The notes under the pieces are model-generated. The model was not told the origin of the DNA and did no database searches. It was given only the letters and a program-made list of their open reading frames with translations. 64,000 bases of DNA from Ascaphus truei (Eukaryota; Chordata; Amphibia; Anura; Ascaphidae): assembly GCA_036426205.1 (NCBI GenBank), contig CM071586.1, forward strand, positions 9,298,445 to 9,362,444, given 5' to 3'. Position numbers and translations under genes: made by a program. Shown here piece by piece: positions 23,625-34,531 of the stretch (the stretch's first letter is position 1; each line of letters begins with the position of its first letter).

Positions 23625-24331
23625 ATTTTAGGAGCGTTGTTAGTTAATTTTATTGGACATAAATTACAGTGTCTAGTGGGTGAGGTTTTGGGGACTAGTG
23701 AGTTTGTGCTCAGAAATTTCTCCCACTCTGCAGTTGGTTTCTAAACAAGCACCCCACCCTCTCACTCTTCTGCTTAACAATTCAGATAAAGGAATATTGT
23801 AACGCATTTTTAGTATTGTTTAAGTAGGGTTTAGGAATTATGGGAGTCTAGCTTTTGTTTAAGAGTGTAGACCTAATTTAAAATTCTACTCAACAGGATT
23901 ATGCTTGAGACATTGCTGGACGGAGAGGATGGCTAGCACAGGGGACATATGTCAGAAAGTTAAGCAGGTAAGCAAGGATCTGATTATGGAAATTACGGAG
24001 ATAGCCAAGTTCTAGATGCTGGACCTTCAATCCAGAAGAGAACTAGGAGATCTCGTCCCTCCCCAGGACAAGATATCTTATTTGAGGTGACTGGTGGTTC
24101 ATGGTCAAAGTTTCCACAGGGCCACAAACCTTGAAAAGACTGAAACAGGTCTATAGGCTTCAAAGGCTGTTGGCTTTAACATGGTGCTACCCGCATGGAG
24201 TAGGTATGCGAACACCCGGTAGAGGTGAGGCGAGGTGCTTGGGTGACCAGGAGTAAGGAGAGGTGCCAAGGGAGAGTTGGAATCCTAGAGCTTCTACCCT
24301 CCAACGGTTAGCTGGTGTTGATCTCCTAGAC

Positions 24332-24595
24332 CAAGGGTGTGCAAACTTTTCCCCGTTCACACCCCTGCCTGCTCTTCTCGGAGCCTCGCCTCCCCCCACA
24401 TGACCCGCGGCATAATTTGACGCCGGGTCACCATGACGACGCGTCGCTGGAAGGGAAGATAAGTGTGTTATAGAGGCCTCGCGCGGTCCCCCGGCATTTA
24501 ATTTAAATCCCTGGGGGAAGAGCGTGCCCCCCACCCCCCCAGAAAATCTAGTGTCCCCCCCCATGGGGCACGTCCCCCCAGTTTGCACACCCTTG
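24332..24595. mobile_element. hAT-type MITE (CAAGGGTGTGCAAACT ends)
   Basis: Inverted ends caagggtgtgcaaact and agtttgcacacccttg. The flanking octamers tcctagac and tccaagaa match at 6 of 8 positions. Block C has the site without insertion (gctagaccatctacaatctg near 41261), which continues in block B after the right octamer. This indicates an 8-bp target duplication, as in hAT elements. Confidence 0.85.
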
Positions 24596-24689
24596 TCCAA
24601 GAACATCTAAAATCTGTGTTCTTCACTGCTCAATCCACTGAAAGATTGAACCAAAATAGCTAATGACTTTCATGCTGCCAAAGACTAAG

Positions 24690-24900
24690 GTAGTATTGTA
24701 TTGTAGTGTATTGTATGTCTTTATTTATATAGCGCCTTTAATATACACAGCGCTTCACAGCAGTAATACACGGGGTAATCAAATAAATAACAGATAATAT
24801 AAATAACAGGTCATGGGAATAAGTGCTTCAGACATAAAAGTAACATTAAGGAAGAGGTGTCCCTGCCCCGAGGAGCTTACAATCTAATTACTAGTTACTC
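24690..24900. mobile_element. SINE-like or MITE-like dispersed repeat (tatatagcgcctttaa type)
   Basis: Contains tttatatagcgcctttaata, cagcgcttcacagcagtaat and ends ccccgaggagcttacaatct, phrases of a common dispersed amphibian repeat as I remember it. Boundaries are approximate. Confidence 0.5.
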
Positions 24901-25114
24901 ATCATAATCATCATTTATTTTTTAAGTTAATACAGGCCTCCACTTAAGGGGCCTTACTTTACAGTCAGTTTCAGAATAACTACAATTAAATACAATTATT
25001 TAGTTGCACAGGAAACAGACAGGAAAATCCAGAATCATAATAACACATGGTTGCATTACGCCTCCAGTTTGCAGATATTTCATGGACAGTTAGAGATATG
25101 ATTATGGGCATAAG

Positions 25115-25279
25115 CAGTGGTTGACAAATCACCCAAAAATCTACTCGCCGAACCAAAAAATCTACTCGCCACCTAGTCCCGTCCCCAATCCCGCCATGCT
25201 TGGGCGGCCATGAGGAGGTCGCAACGAGGTCAAATCCAGTCGCCACGGGCCTGTAGGTGAATGGATTTGTCGAACACTG
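25115..25279. mobile_element. hAT-type MITE, 165 bp, perfect 8-bp target duplication
   Basis: The ends cagtggttgacaaatc and gatttgtcgaacactg are inverted repeats. The octamer ggcataag occurs directly before (25107-25114) and after (25280-25287). The perfect duplication suggests a recent insertion. Confidence 0.9.
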
Positions 25280-25519
25280 GGCATAAGTAACATTTACAGA
25301 GGATTACAATGATGTTAGAAGAAGTAGGATAGACCAGAAGAGGCCCTGCCTCAAAGCGCTTAAGGGGCCTATTCAGGTACAGTAGTTTCGATGTTATCAC
25401 TGCAACATCGAACTTGTTGGTATGTTCCTACCATACGATATGACACTTGTGTAAAAACGGTATAATATATTGCTTGGTACAAAAACGACATACTGCACAA
25501 GTTTGTATTTTCTTTACAA

Positions 25520-25645
25520 GCAAAATGCCCGTAACAGCCCCCTGCAGACGCACTTACCAGAATGCCTCGCTGTACGTCCTCCATACAAATTAGATTGTAA
25601 GCTCTTCGGAGCAGGTGCTCCTCTTCCGCAATGTTACTTTTATGG
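25520..25645 (+). mobile_element. L2-like 3' tail fragment
   Basis: Contains agattgtaagctcttcggag followed by caggtgctcctcttcc, the usual 3' end of L2-derived elements. Confidence 0.55.
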
Positions 25646-25681
25646 GAAAACCTGTCTAAAGAAATCCTGAGCTTAGAGATA

Positions 25682-25865
25682 AGATGGATGATCCAAGGCA
25701 CTACGGATTTTCAAAAGACTTGTTGCGTCCAAACAGCATGACATTTCGACCTTCTCTGAGGTCTCTCTAGTCACTTGAGAAAGACCTCAGAGAAGGTCGA
25801 AACGTCGTGCTGTTTGGACGCAATAAATCTTTTGAAAATTCATAGTGCCTTGGATCATCTATCTT
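25682..25865. mobile_element. Foldback element with about 80-bp arms
   Basis: The left arm reads atccaaggcactacggattt through accttctctgaggtct. The right arm is its reverse complement, from aaagacctcagagaaggtcg to catagtgccttggatcatct. The loop is about 17 bp. No target duplication was identified. Confidence 0.8.
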
Positions 25866-25904
25866 ATCACTATATAAATAAAGACATACATACATACATA
25901 CATA

Positions 25905-27507
25905 CATATGTAGCCCGGTCACCCTTTGTTCCCTGCGACCCCCATCTCCTCCGTGGCCAGGATCGATGGCGGGTGCTGCCGGAGGCCAGCGGCAGACCCG
26001 ACGGCCATTCTGGAGGGTGGGGGCCGAGGAAAGAGCGCTCCGGTGCGCTGGAGATCTCTGGCGGCTCCTGTGCAGGGCGCCGCAATGTCTCGCCGGTTTG
26101 CGCATGCGCAGTAAATCCCCGGCGGCCCGACAGAGTCGCGCATGCGCAGGACTAGCTAAAGAGTTACGGGAGCCCTTAGAGAGTCGCGCGAGTGTAGGGA
26201 AAGTTCAGGAGAGGTTGCGGCGGCCATTAGGGATTTGCGCAGGCGCAAGGAAGGCGCGCACGCAGCCCCAATATGTTTGAAGCCTCCACGGGACTACAAC
26301 TCCCATGAGGCTTAGGGCCAAGCACACCAGGTGCCTCAGTGTGGCCAATGAGGGCCAGGGATCTCTAGAGGGAGAAAAAGGATACATTTCTCGGGCTTGC
26401 AGCACGCTAGTCAGTTGGAGCTGGGGAGCTGAAGGGGAAGGAAGGGTGCAGGGAGCGAGTGAAGCTCCTGCACCGCGTAAGGTCCCCCACAACCCAGGTA
26501 GGCCCCAACTCCGCACCAGGTTAGTGGGTAATTGCTAAGGGACGGCCCAAGATAGGGACCCTGCCCTTGGTGAGTGTGTGTGTGCTGTCTTGTCAGGGTC
26601 ACGGCTGTCAGTGCTGTGAGGTCTGGCAAGAAGGCACAGGGTTTGTGCAGCATGGTTGCTGCACGCACCCAGCAGGTTGCAGCGCGTGGCTGCGAGTGCT
26701 AGTTCTCAGTTAGAGTCAGGACTGGGAAGTGTTAGGGGAGCGGAGCAGGCTATTAACCCCTTAGGTCCCAGATAGGTCCTCACTCCCCAGTTTGTGGTGC
26801 TACAGGGACAGGCCCTAGGTTAGGGATCCTGTCACAGTAGCGCTAGAGTTAGATAGAGACACAGCGGACGCTGCGGTTCCAGTGAAGAGGTTCGGGCTCA
26901 AGTCGGGGCCCACAGAGACTATCTCCAGTTTGGGATCAGATGGAATCGCCGAGCGACAGATCCTTTGCGAAGTGTTGCGGATCCGAGCACTGGAGTGCTC
27001 GGGCAGGTACTTTAAAGCCACAAGTGCACCAACTGGCCATTAGCTTTAATAGTGACTGCGCAGTCACTATTATTCTCTCTCTCTCTGCAAGAGTGTGGGA
27101 TATTGGGTGGGGATCCTATGGACACGGGGTGGGATCATCCGGTGTTGGAGAAGCGTCCTGCGCGACGCCGTAGTCAGTGTCGCCTCTAGAGAGGGACACC
27201 CATATATATTCTAGGGTGACAGTATTTGTTTGTTATGTTTCCTAAATAAACGTTATTGGTTATCATACATTACGGTGTGTGAGTTATTGTATGTGTCCTG
27301 CGAGGAACCATTCCTGCTCTGCTAGGAACCATCGCAGGTGGAGGCGCTGCACCGAGTACCGTGTTACTCTTAATATAATTGCCCCAGGTTCCCCGTGGCG
27401 GAAGCTCAGCCCTCCTGTGAGTCAAACAGGTAAAGCACCACACCTGGTAACCCTGTATGTTCTCCGCACCCACACCAGATCTGCGATTGGGGGGGGAATA
27501 CCCGTTA
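25905..27507 (+). repeat. Unclassified dispersed repeat R1, copy 1
   Basis: Shares several blocks with 58222-59330 in inverse orientation: gggactacaactcccatgag, agatagggaccctgccc, and aggtggaggcgctgca followed by ccccaggttcccc. It may be part of an LTR retroelement, but no protein motif is visible. It is flanked by CATA microsatellites on both sides. Confidence 0.5.
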
Positions 27508-27814
27508 CACATACATACGTATGTACATACATACATACGTACATACGTACGTACATACATACATACATACATGCATACATACGTACGTACATACATACAT
27601 ACATACATACATACGTACATACATACATACATACGTACGTACGTACGTACGTACGTACATACATACATACATACGTACGTACATACATACATACATACAT
27701 ACATACATACGTACATACATACATACATGCATACATACATGCATACATACATACGTACGTACATACATACATACATAAATACATACATGCATACATACAT
27801 GCATACATACATAC
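27508..27814. repeat. CATA/CGTA microsatellite
   Basis: Pure tetranucleotide array of catacata with interspersed cgta and catg variants. It interrupts nothing coding. The LTR retrotransposon begins inside it, and the array resumes at 33582. The long Tyr/His- and Met/Tyr/Val-rich frames on both strands are shadows. Confidence 0.95.
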
Positions 27815-28431
27815 TGTGACAAACGGCTTACTCCGGGGCTCCGTCGTTTGTCCGGGACTGTTTAGAACACGGTCTTTTAGGGTAGGTTAAATGATGAGGC
27901 GTCACGTACTGTTCCTTTAAACAGGCTATGCCTGGTTTATTCAGTCCCAGGCACTGAGACTGCCACAGTGCATACAACAGAAAACAGATCAAAACAAAAG
28001 CTGCTCACCTGAGCGATAACTTAACTTAGATATCCCTGACTCAGGGTTGGAAGTGGCTTTTCCACATCAAAACACGGTACTTTTGCAGTCTTACACAAAT
28101 GAACAGAAAGATTGAACCTGTTTGGGGAAGAGGCTTCTCCCCTCTGTAGTTCAGCAGCCTTCCAGCCTCCTGGCTCTTGTGGGGAGACCAGAGCAAACAG
28201 GAAATCAGTCTTTCATACCTGATTCCTAATTAGCATGACAGGTGACAGAAATCAGGCAGCAGACAAACTCTGGTCTGGATCTCTCATCCCTCAGTTCCAG
28301 CGCTTGCCAAACTGTGGGATGGAGTGTATGTATTATAAGGCTGCACTCCCAGGCCAAACAGGATAGAAACTGTCTAGTATCCTGGGAGCCCTATATACGG
28401 AATTTATTACCATCCCCTGGTTTCTGTCACA
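27815..28431 (-). mobile_element. 3' LTR of the Gmr1-type element
   Basis: 617 bp beginning TGTGACAAACGG and ending CTGTCACA, a six-base inverted terminus. It is the downstream LTR because the internal genes read on the minus strand. The other LTR (about 32973-33577) matches over its whole length with many small indels. On the minus strand a polypurine tract (gctgggggggagga) directly precedes it at 28434-28448. Confidence 0.9.
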
Positions 28432-29620
28432 TATCCTCCCCCCCAGCTCAGACCTCGAGGGATGAGCGACCATGGATATTAGGGAGTGCATCCTTGACAA
28501 CCCGTCAGCATTGCCATGTTTGTGCCCTGACCTGTGTTCCACAGAAAATTTAAAGGGTTGTAGGCTTAGGAACCACCTGGTCACTCTAGCATTCTTTTCC
28601 CTGTTTTGACACATCCAGGTAAGGGGTGCATGATCTGTGACCAACCGGAATTTTCTCCCCAACAGGTAGTATTTGAGCGTCTCTACAGCCCACTTTATTG
28701 CGAGACACTCTTTCTCTACTATGGAGTAATTTTTCTCCTGGGGATTTAGTTTCCTACTTAAATAAAGGATGGGGTGCTCCTCACCTTGAGACTCCTGGGA
28801 GAGTACCGCCCCCAGCCCTACCTCAGATGCGTCGGTTTGGACTACGAACTCTTTGGAGAAGTCAGGTGTGACCAACACTGGTTGGGCACAGAGAGCTTCT
28901 TTCAGGCTTCTAAAGGCCTGTTCGGTTTCGGGGGACCACTTTACCATTAGCGGTCCTCTTGCTTTTGTGAGGTCAGTTAGTGGGGTTGCCTTAGTTGCAA
29001 AATTGGGAATAAACCTTCTATAGTACCCAATTAACCCCAAAAAGGTCCTTACTTGTTTTTTTGTAACTGGCCTTGGCCAATTTTGTATCGCCTCCACTTT
29101 GAGTGTTTGGGGTTTGAGGTTAACCTCTGCCAATTAGAAGATCCCAGATACTTGGCCTCCTCCAGACCATAGTGCATTTAGCGGGGTTAGCAGTTGTCCA
29201 GCAGACCGGACTGCGTCAAGCCAAGCTTGGACCTTTGGAAGAAGGTGGATATGCCAATCTTCACTATGGATTACCACATCATCCAGGTAGGCGGGCCAGC
29301 ATACCGAGCATGTGGTTTTAAATTTTACCATCATTCTTTGGAATGTGGCGGAGCTCCATGTAAGCCAAAAGGAAACCACCTTATACTGAAAGAGGCCGTC
29401 GGGGTGAGAGGTGTCTTTTTTTGCCCTTTCTGTGAGGGGAACCTGCCAGTAACTTTTGTTAGGTCTAGGGTTGTGAGATATCGGGCTTTGCAGTCTCTCT
29501 ACAAGGTCATCTACCCTGGGCATAGGAGTAAGTATCAAATTTTGACACCGCGTTGTTTAGTTCCGGTAGTCATTACAAAAACCTTGTCTTGTACCATCTG
29601 GCTTTGGGACTAAGACTATA
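28333..29620 (-). pseudogene. Reverse transcriptase and RNase H of the LTR element
   Basis: The intact minus-strand frame 29133-28333 begins in the RT thumb (FLGLIGYYRRFIPNFA) and covers RNase H (FVVQTDASEVGLGAVLSQ, then GHKHGNADGLSR). It runs through the polypurine tract and about 98 bp into the LTR before its stop. Upstream, broken frames to about 29620 hold the N-terminal reverse transcriptase (VIEESQSGW, PMPRVDDLVERL, PAYLDDVVIHS). YLDD is the expected catalytic motif. Confidence 0.85.
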
Positions 29621-29867
29621 GGGCCTGTTCCACCCACTTTGGGATTCCTCAATTACACCTAGTTTAGGCATTTTTTAACTCTAAACTTATAGCCTTTTTT
29701 CTGGCCTCGGATCGGTCGTACGGTTTTTAAGGTGGTTACTCGGACCCCCGTCAGAGACTAGGTCATGTTCACATACGTAGTTCTACTGGACCGTATAGAG
29801 AGATTTCTTTGTTTTTTCACAAATTCTGAACACTCTCGTTTCTGTGAACGACAGGGTTTCAGCTATG

Positions 29868-30900
29868 CTAACCTCTGGGCAGTTTCTTGTCTCTGACGGA
29901 CCTGGGGGGTTCTAGGGTTAACAAGACTTCTCTATCTTTCCAGGGCTTGAGTAGGTTTATATGGTAAATTTGGCTCAGGTTTCTCCACATGGCTGTCTTA
30001 CTTAAATTTACTTCTCCCACTCTTTCCAGCATCATAGGCCCATGCCATTTAGCAAGGAATTTACTCTCCACGGGGGAACCAAGAATAGTACCCTATCAAC
30101 CTGGAGACAGAGAAAAATTATGACCCTAGAGACCCTTATTATGTATTCCTCTGCTGCTTCTTGAGCTTTCTCCCAGTGTTCCCTACTATGGGTAGGACTG
30201 CAGCAATGCGGTCCTGCATCTGGGCAACTGCTCTATTACACTTCTGTAAGGGAACCTCGTGTTCCCAAGTCTCTTTGGCTATATCCAGTAAGCCCTTTGG
30301 GTGTCGGCCAGACAATAGTTCAAACGGGGAGACGCAGTGGATGATTGGGGAACTTCCCTAATGGAAATACAGGTACGGTAACAAACAATCCAGTTAGTTT
30401 TTCCCATCTTTATCAACAGACCGCCCGGTAACATGCTCTTTAAGGTTTTATTGAAACCTTCACTAAACCATCGGTGTTTTGGATGATAGACTGAGGGTCT
30501 GAGATGCTGATTTTTAGGAGTTTACATAGCTCTTCGTTACTTGGGACATAAATGGTGTTCCCTGGTCAGATAGAACTTTTAGGAATCCGAACCGGGAAAA
30601 CAGAACTACTAACTCTTTGCTATGGTTAGTGAGGTGCTACGTAGGGGAACTGCCTCCGGATATCGGGTTGGCATAATCTAATATACCAATATCTTATCTG
30701 ATGTCCCTAGCAGACTTATTAGGTAGGTCCTACTAGATCCAAGCAATCCGGTCAAATGGTAACTTATTATGGGAAGGGTACAATGGGCTGCGGTACGACT
30801 TGAACGGGGCGGTGTGATCTGACATTCTGGGCATGAGCGACAATAATTCGAATTTCTGCCAGAACCCCAGGCCAATAGAAGCTTAGAGAACCTTTTCTTT
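29868..30900 (-). pseudogene. Integrase of the LTR element, frameshifted
   Basis: The minus-strand frame 30875-30678 has the zinc-binding end CRSCPECQITPPRS and the entry to the catalytic core. 30071-29868 has the C-terminal domain FLAKWHGPMMLERVGEVN then YHINLLKPWKDREVLL. The core between them is broken by frameshifts. Its place 5' of the reverse transcriptase defines the unusual pol order. Confidence 0.75.
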
Positions 30901-31269
30901 TGTCTTTTCCACCCTAGGTGTCCCCCAATGGGATGACTATGTGCCAGGTGTAATACTTACGTTGGAATGTCCGTTGGTACAACCAATTGTTTAGTTGTAA
31001 CTGATTTCCTTATCAAACGAATACATAGGTCGTTCTCTACCTCGAAGTAGGGGTAAGCAAGGACCTATCTGGTTGGCCAGGAGTACTATTCCGGTCCCGT
31101 ATATTTCCCTTGCTACCGCTAATGTGGGGTCCTCCCTGGGCCTTCTAAAAACTCCCAGGAGCTGACCTCATGTCAGCGAGGGTTTATTCGGTTCTGGGGT
31201 GGTAGTGTTGCCTCAACATCTTGATGATTGGGGTATGTCCCTACCAAAGGAGTGATGGGGAAGGGAATT

Positions 31270-32970
31270 TTACAGCACTCTCCCTTTTCCACCTTTTATT
31301 TGGGCCCCCGTCAACCTCCATTCTGAAAAAAGGGAAAAGATTTGTTCTTCTAATACTTCATTATGGTCCGCTATGAACTCTGGCGCTATTCGTGATGCGG
31401 GGGACCACATTTTTAGAAAATGGGGAAAGTCGGGTCCTATTAAACACATCATGTGCAGTTGGGTACAATACCCACCTTGAAATCTAAAGAACCAAACGTC
31501 TGTTAAAAAAAACATCAACAGTGGATATTCATGATATCCATGTATACAACAAATGGCACATTTGGTGAAACTGTTTCCTGTTTTCTTAATGGGCAAGAGG
31601 TTCGGACACTAGTGTGCCATGCTCCCAGAGTCAAGAGATGCCGAACTCTTACCATTAACTTTTAACAATGCCACACGATGGTTATTCAAGGGGTCCTCGG
31701 GCTAGGGCCCATACATTGGGACAAACAGCGAATAAGGTTCCAGCTGTTGCATGCATGGGCTCATCATTTAGTGGGCAGATTTTTGCTGTGTGGCCCCTCT
31801 CATGACAATTTACAACATTGGTACATAGTCTGTGTCCCACTTAGAGCTTTTCGGCTCCACTGTTGGCATTGCCCTTAGTGTGCGAACCACTGTTGCTGGT
31901 GAGCTCGTGAAGGTGGTCGCCGCTCGTAGCCCCTAACCCCGGTTTTACCTTTTTACCGTTCTTGGAAGAGTCCTGGAACCTGGGTGTAGTGGGGTTGCTC
32001 CACGATGTGGGTTGGGGTGCTTTTCTGCTGCATTGTACCTTTCTCGAGGGCCCACAAGCTCATCCGCATTGTGGGGGTCACTCCGACTGATCCCAACGGC
32101 GTAAGGCAGAGGACGTTTCTCAGAAACTGGTCCCATGACCAACCGTTCCACGATGTGGCTGGCTGAGTTGATATCGGGTGTGTAGCCACTTCGGTGAGGG
32201 GATGTGTCATACATCTGGGCTGGGTGGCTTTCATCCAGTGAAGGCCATGCGTGAAACCTGGGCGCGAAACAGCCGTGGTTGCCGAGGCGGGCGAGGATTC
32301 GAACTTCCATTGCATAGACGTTAGATTCGGGCTGGCTCTAGATCAAAGTAAGCCTTTCGGGGTTGCCGCTTAGAAGGGTGCGATTAGACCAGCCCACTCA
32401 GTTCTTGGCCATCCCTCCTCTCTGTGCCGTGCGTTCAACTTGAGAAAGATAGGCTTCCCACATCATCGAGGGTCCCATCTCTGAAGGTAGTGGCTTGCCC
32501 TGGTCATTTCGGTACTGGGGCTGCCGTTGCCAAGTGGAAGGTTACTGATAGTAACCCTCAGGATCTGAGTTCTGTTGTAAGCCTGAGCGAACCGCTGTTG
32601 CCTTCTAAGCAGCGGTTGTCTTTGCTGGTTTGCATTCGCGTTTTGCAGGGCTTCATTCGTCTGTTGCTGGTTTGCATGCGCTGTGGGGTTGCATTCGCTG
32701 TTGCTGGTGGCCATAATCTCTTGTGGGCTATTAGCAGCTGTTGATGGGCTGCATTCGTCTGCTGCTGGTTGATTAGTTCTTGCTGGGCTATTAACAGCGT
32801 GTTGCTGGTTTCATTGCGTCTTTGCGGGCAGCGACATTGCGTACCAGCGCACCCACCACGTCTTCACATCTGTTTGAAGAGGATGAAAAAAACTTTTTCT
32901 TTTTTTTTTTTTTTTTTTTTTTCAAAGTCTTCTAACCCGCAGACCCCTAGGCTTGCCCGCATCTCCACCA
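31270..32970 (-). pseudogene. Gag and protease-like region of the LTR element, frameshifted
   Basis: The frame 32714-32463 has a Gln-rich segment (NEALQNANANQQRQ). Around 31810-31750 a broken frame encodes a CCHC zinc knuckle (CCNCHERGHTAKIC). The frame 31596-31270 has FFRFQGGYCTQLH and LIGPDFPHFLKMW, resembling the protease-to-pol junction of this class. A T-run at 32899-32922 on the plus strand may be an assembly artefact. Confidence 0.6.
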
Positions 32971-32972
32971 TA

Positions 32973-33577
32973 TTGACACAAACGGCTTACTCGGGGCTCC
33001 GGTTTGTTTAGAACACGGTCTTAGGGTAGGGTAAATTATGAGCGTCAGTACTGTTCCTTTAAAAAGGCTATGCCTGGTTTATTAGTCCCAGGCACTGAGA
33101 CTGCCACAGTGCACTACAACAGAAAACAGATCAAAAAAAAAGTGCATCATGAGCGATATAACTAACTTTAGATATCCCTGACTCAGGGTTGGAAGTGGCT
33201 TTTCCACATCCAAAACACGGTACTTTTGCAGTTCTTACACAAATGAACAGAAAGATTTGAACTGTTGGGGGAAGAGGGCTTCTCCCCTCTGTAGTTCAGC
33301 AGCCTTCCAGCCTCCGGCTCTCTGTGGGGAGACCAGAGCAAACAGGAAATCAGTCTTTCATACCTGATTCCTAATTAGCATGACAGGTGACAGAAATAGG
33401 CAGCAGACAAACTCTGGTTTGGATCTCTCATCCCTCAGTTCCAGAGCTTGCCAAACTGTGGGATGGAGTGTAGGTATATATAAGGCTGCACTCCAGGCCA
33501 AACAGGGATAGAAACTGTCTAGTATCCTGGGAGCCCTATATACGGAATTTATTACCATCCCCTGGTTTGTGTCCCAA
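32973..33577 (-). mobile_element. 5' LTR of the Gmr1-type element, indel-rich
   Basis: Matches 27815-28431 almost throughout but lacks single bases at many places, mainly in short homopolymers (for example cttactcggggctcc against cttactccggggctcc). It ends about ggtttgtgtc, followed by the CATA microsatellite. Confidence 0.85.
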
Positions 33578-33581
33578 TACA

Positions 33582-33745
33582 ACATACATACATACATGAC
33601 ATACATAATACGATTATCGTACAGATACCTATACATACATACGATACATACAACTCAAGACAACATACATCATACATCATGCATACATAGCATTCAACAT
33701 ACATGCATACATACATGCATACATACATACATAACATACATACAT
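33582..33745. repeat. CATA microsatellite, right part
   Basis: Continuation of the 27508-27814 array on the far side of the retrotransposon, with interspersed single-base changes. Confidence 0.85.
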
Positions 33746-33828
33746 CTACGTAATATTTCCTTCCAGGGCGTGGGGAGTGGTTGTCATGAAAGTATATGTA
33801 ATGAATCACGACTAAAATATAATCATTA

Positions 33829-34212
33829 TGCTGCGTCCATAGAAGGACTGTACGAGCGCCGTCATCCTCAATGAGGACGTCTTCAGAGAGGATGGAGGTG
33901 TAAGAAGGGGTTGTGAGGGCAGGGAGGGATATGGGACGAACAGCCACCGAACTGTTTCCTGAGAGCGCGCTGTCGGCTGAAAACCCTCCAATCAGTGCGA
34001 ATCAGCGTCAACGTCATGGCGCCGTGGAGGTCTGCGCGTGACGTTGATGTCGGCCGGCTACTCGGGGCTATGGTTCACACTGTGATGTCAGTGCCCCACG
34101 CTCCCGACGCGCACTAGCTGGGTCGTCTTGCTAGTATGCAATCGCTCCTGATGCGACGAGACAGCAGCGTCAGCGCGTGAGAGCGCGGCTCCCCCCTTAT
34201 GGGACGCAGCTG
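33829..34212. mobile_element. Probable MITE (TGCTGCGTCC ends)
   Basis: The left end tgctgcgtccatagaagg and right end ccccttatgggacgcagctg are partly inverted copies. The internal sequence is GC-rich with gatgtcggccgg-type phrases. Low base accuracy may blur it. Confidence 0.45.
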
Positions 34213-34388
34213 ACGGCCAATCATCTAAAGACAACCTTGTGAGGAAGGTGGACCAGTGTCAATGTCAAGACCAAGGTTAGACCCACAAATTGTGCTGGTC
34301 AGGACAACAGCATTGATCAAACCCAGTTGCGCTGTTGGCACAGCATACTTTTGCTTTTTTTTTTTAGCATAAATCAGTTCTGTAGTAC

Positions 34389-34531
34389 TAGAAGATGCCG
34401 GGAAATTGCGGTTAAACACACAATGTTTAATAACGTGACAAACAAATGCTACAATAGTAACAAAAAATGTAGCATTTGTTTATCATGTTATTAAACATTG
34501 TGTTTTAACCGCACCACCTGGGCATCTTCTA
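34389..34531. repeat. Inverted repeat with about 63-bp arms
   Basis: The left arm agaagatgccgggaaattgc to aacaaatgctaca and the right arm tgtagcatttgtttatcatg to tgggcatcttct are reverse complements with few mismatches. The spacer is 15 bp. To the right (34532-34690) lies a hAT-MITE-like stretch ending tttgctcacccctgctc. Confidence 0.8.

Larger units (their letters stand above)
17390..24690. repeat. Segmental duplication block B, interrupted
   Basis: Pieces 17390-18063, 20655-20924, 22265-22478, 23625-24331 and 24604-24690 follow the order of block C (39136-41390). They are separated by a MITE (18064-18644), an L2 LINE region (about 18650-20650), a Tc1 element (20925-22264), a solo LTR (22479-23624) and a hAT MITE (24332-24595). 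The block lost its gene body but kept the promoter side. Confidence 0.8.
27815..33577 (-). mobile_element. Ty3/gypsy LTR retrotransposon with integrase before reverse transcriptase (Gmr1-like)
   Basis: Two LTRs enclose, in minus-strand order, a gag-like region with a CCHC knuckle (about 32960-31700), a protease-like region (near 31500), integrase pieces (30900-29868), reverse transcriptase and RNase H (about 29620-28480). Integrase upstream of reverse transcriptase is the order of Ty1/copia, but the sequence motifs are of Ty3/gypsy type, as described for Gmr1-type elements of fish and other deuterostomes. It is inserted in a CATA microsatellite, with candidate duplication atac. Frameshifts from about 29140 upward may be sequencing errors. 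Confidence 0.8.

Noticed and set aside
27270..27890. Long Tyr/His- and Met/Tyr/Val-rich frames on both strands
   Set aside because: They are translations of the CATA/CGTA microsatellite, open in all frames for trivial reasons.
31945..32315. Two overlapping 120-codon minus-strand frames as separate genes
   Set aside because: They are alternate frames of the broken gag region of the LTR retrotransposon.
32956..32972. Primer-binding site downstream of the 5' LTR (minus-strand tggtggagatgcgggc)
   Set aside because: It begins TGG as expected but I could not match it to a tRNA 3' end, and the region is error-rich.
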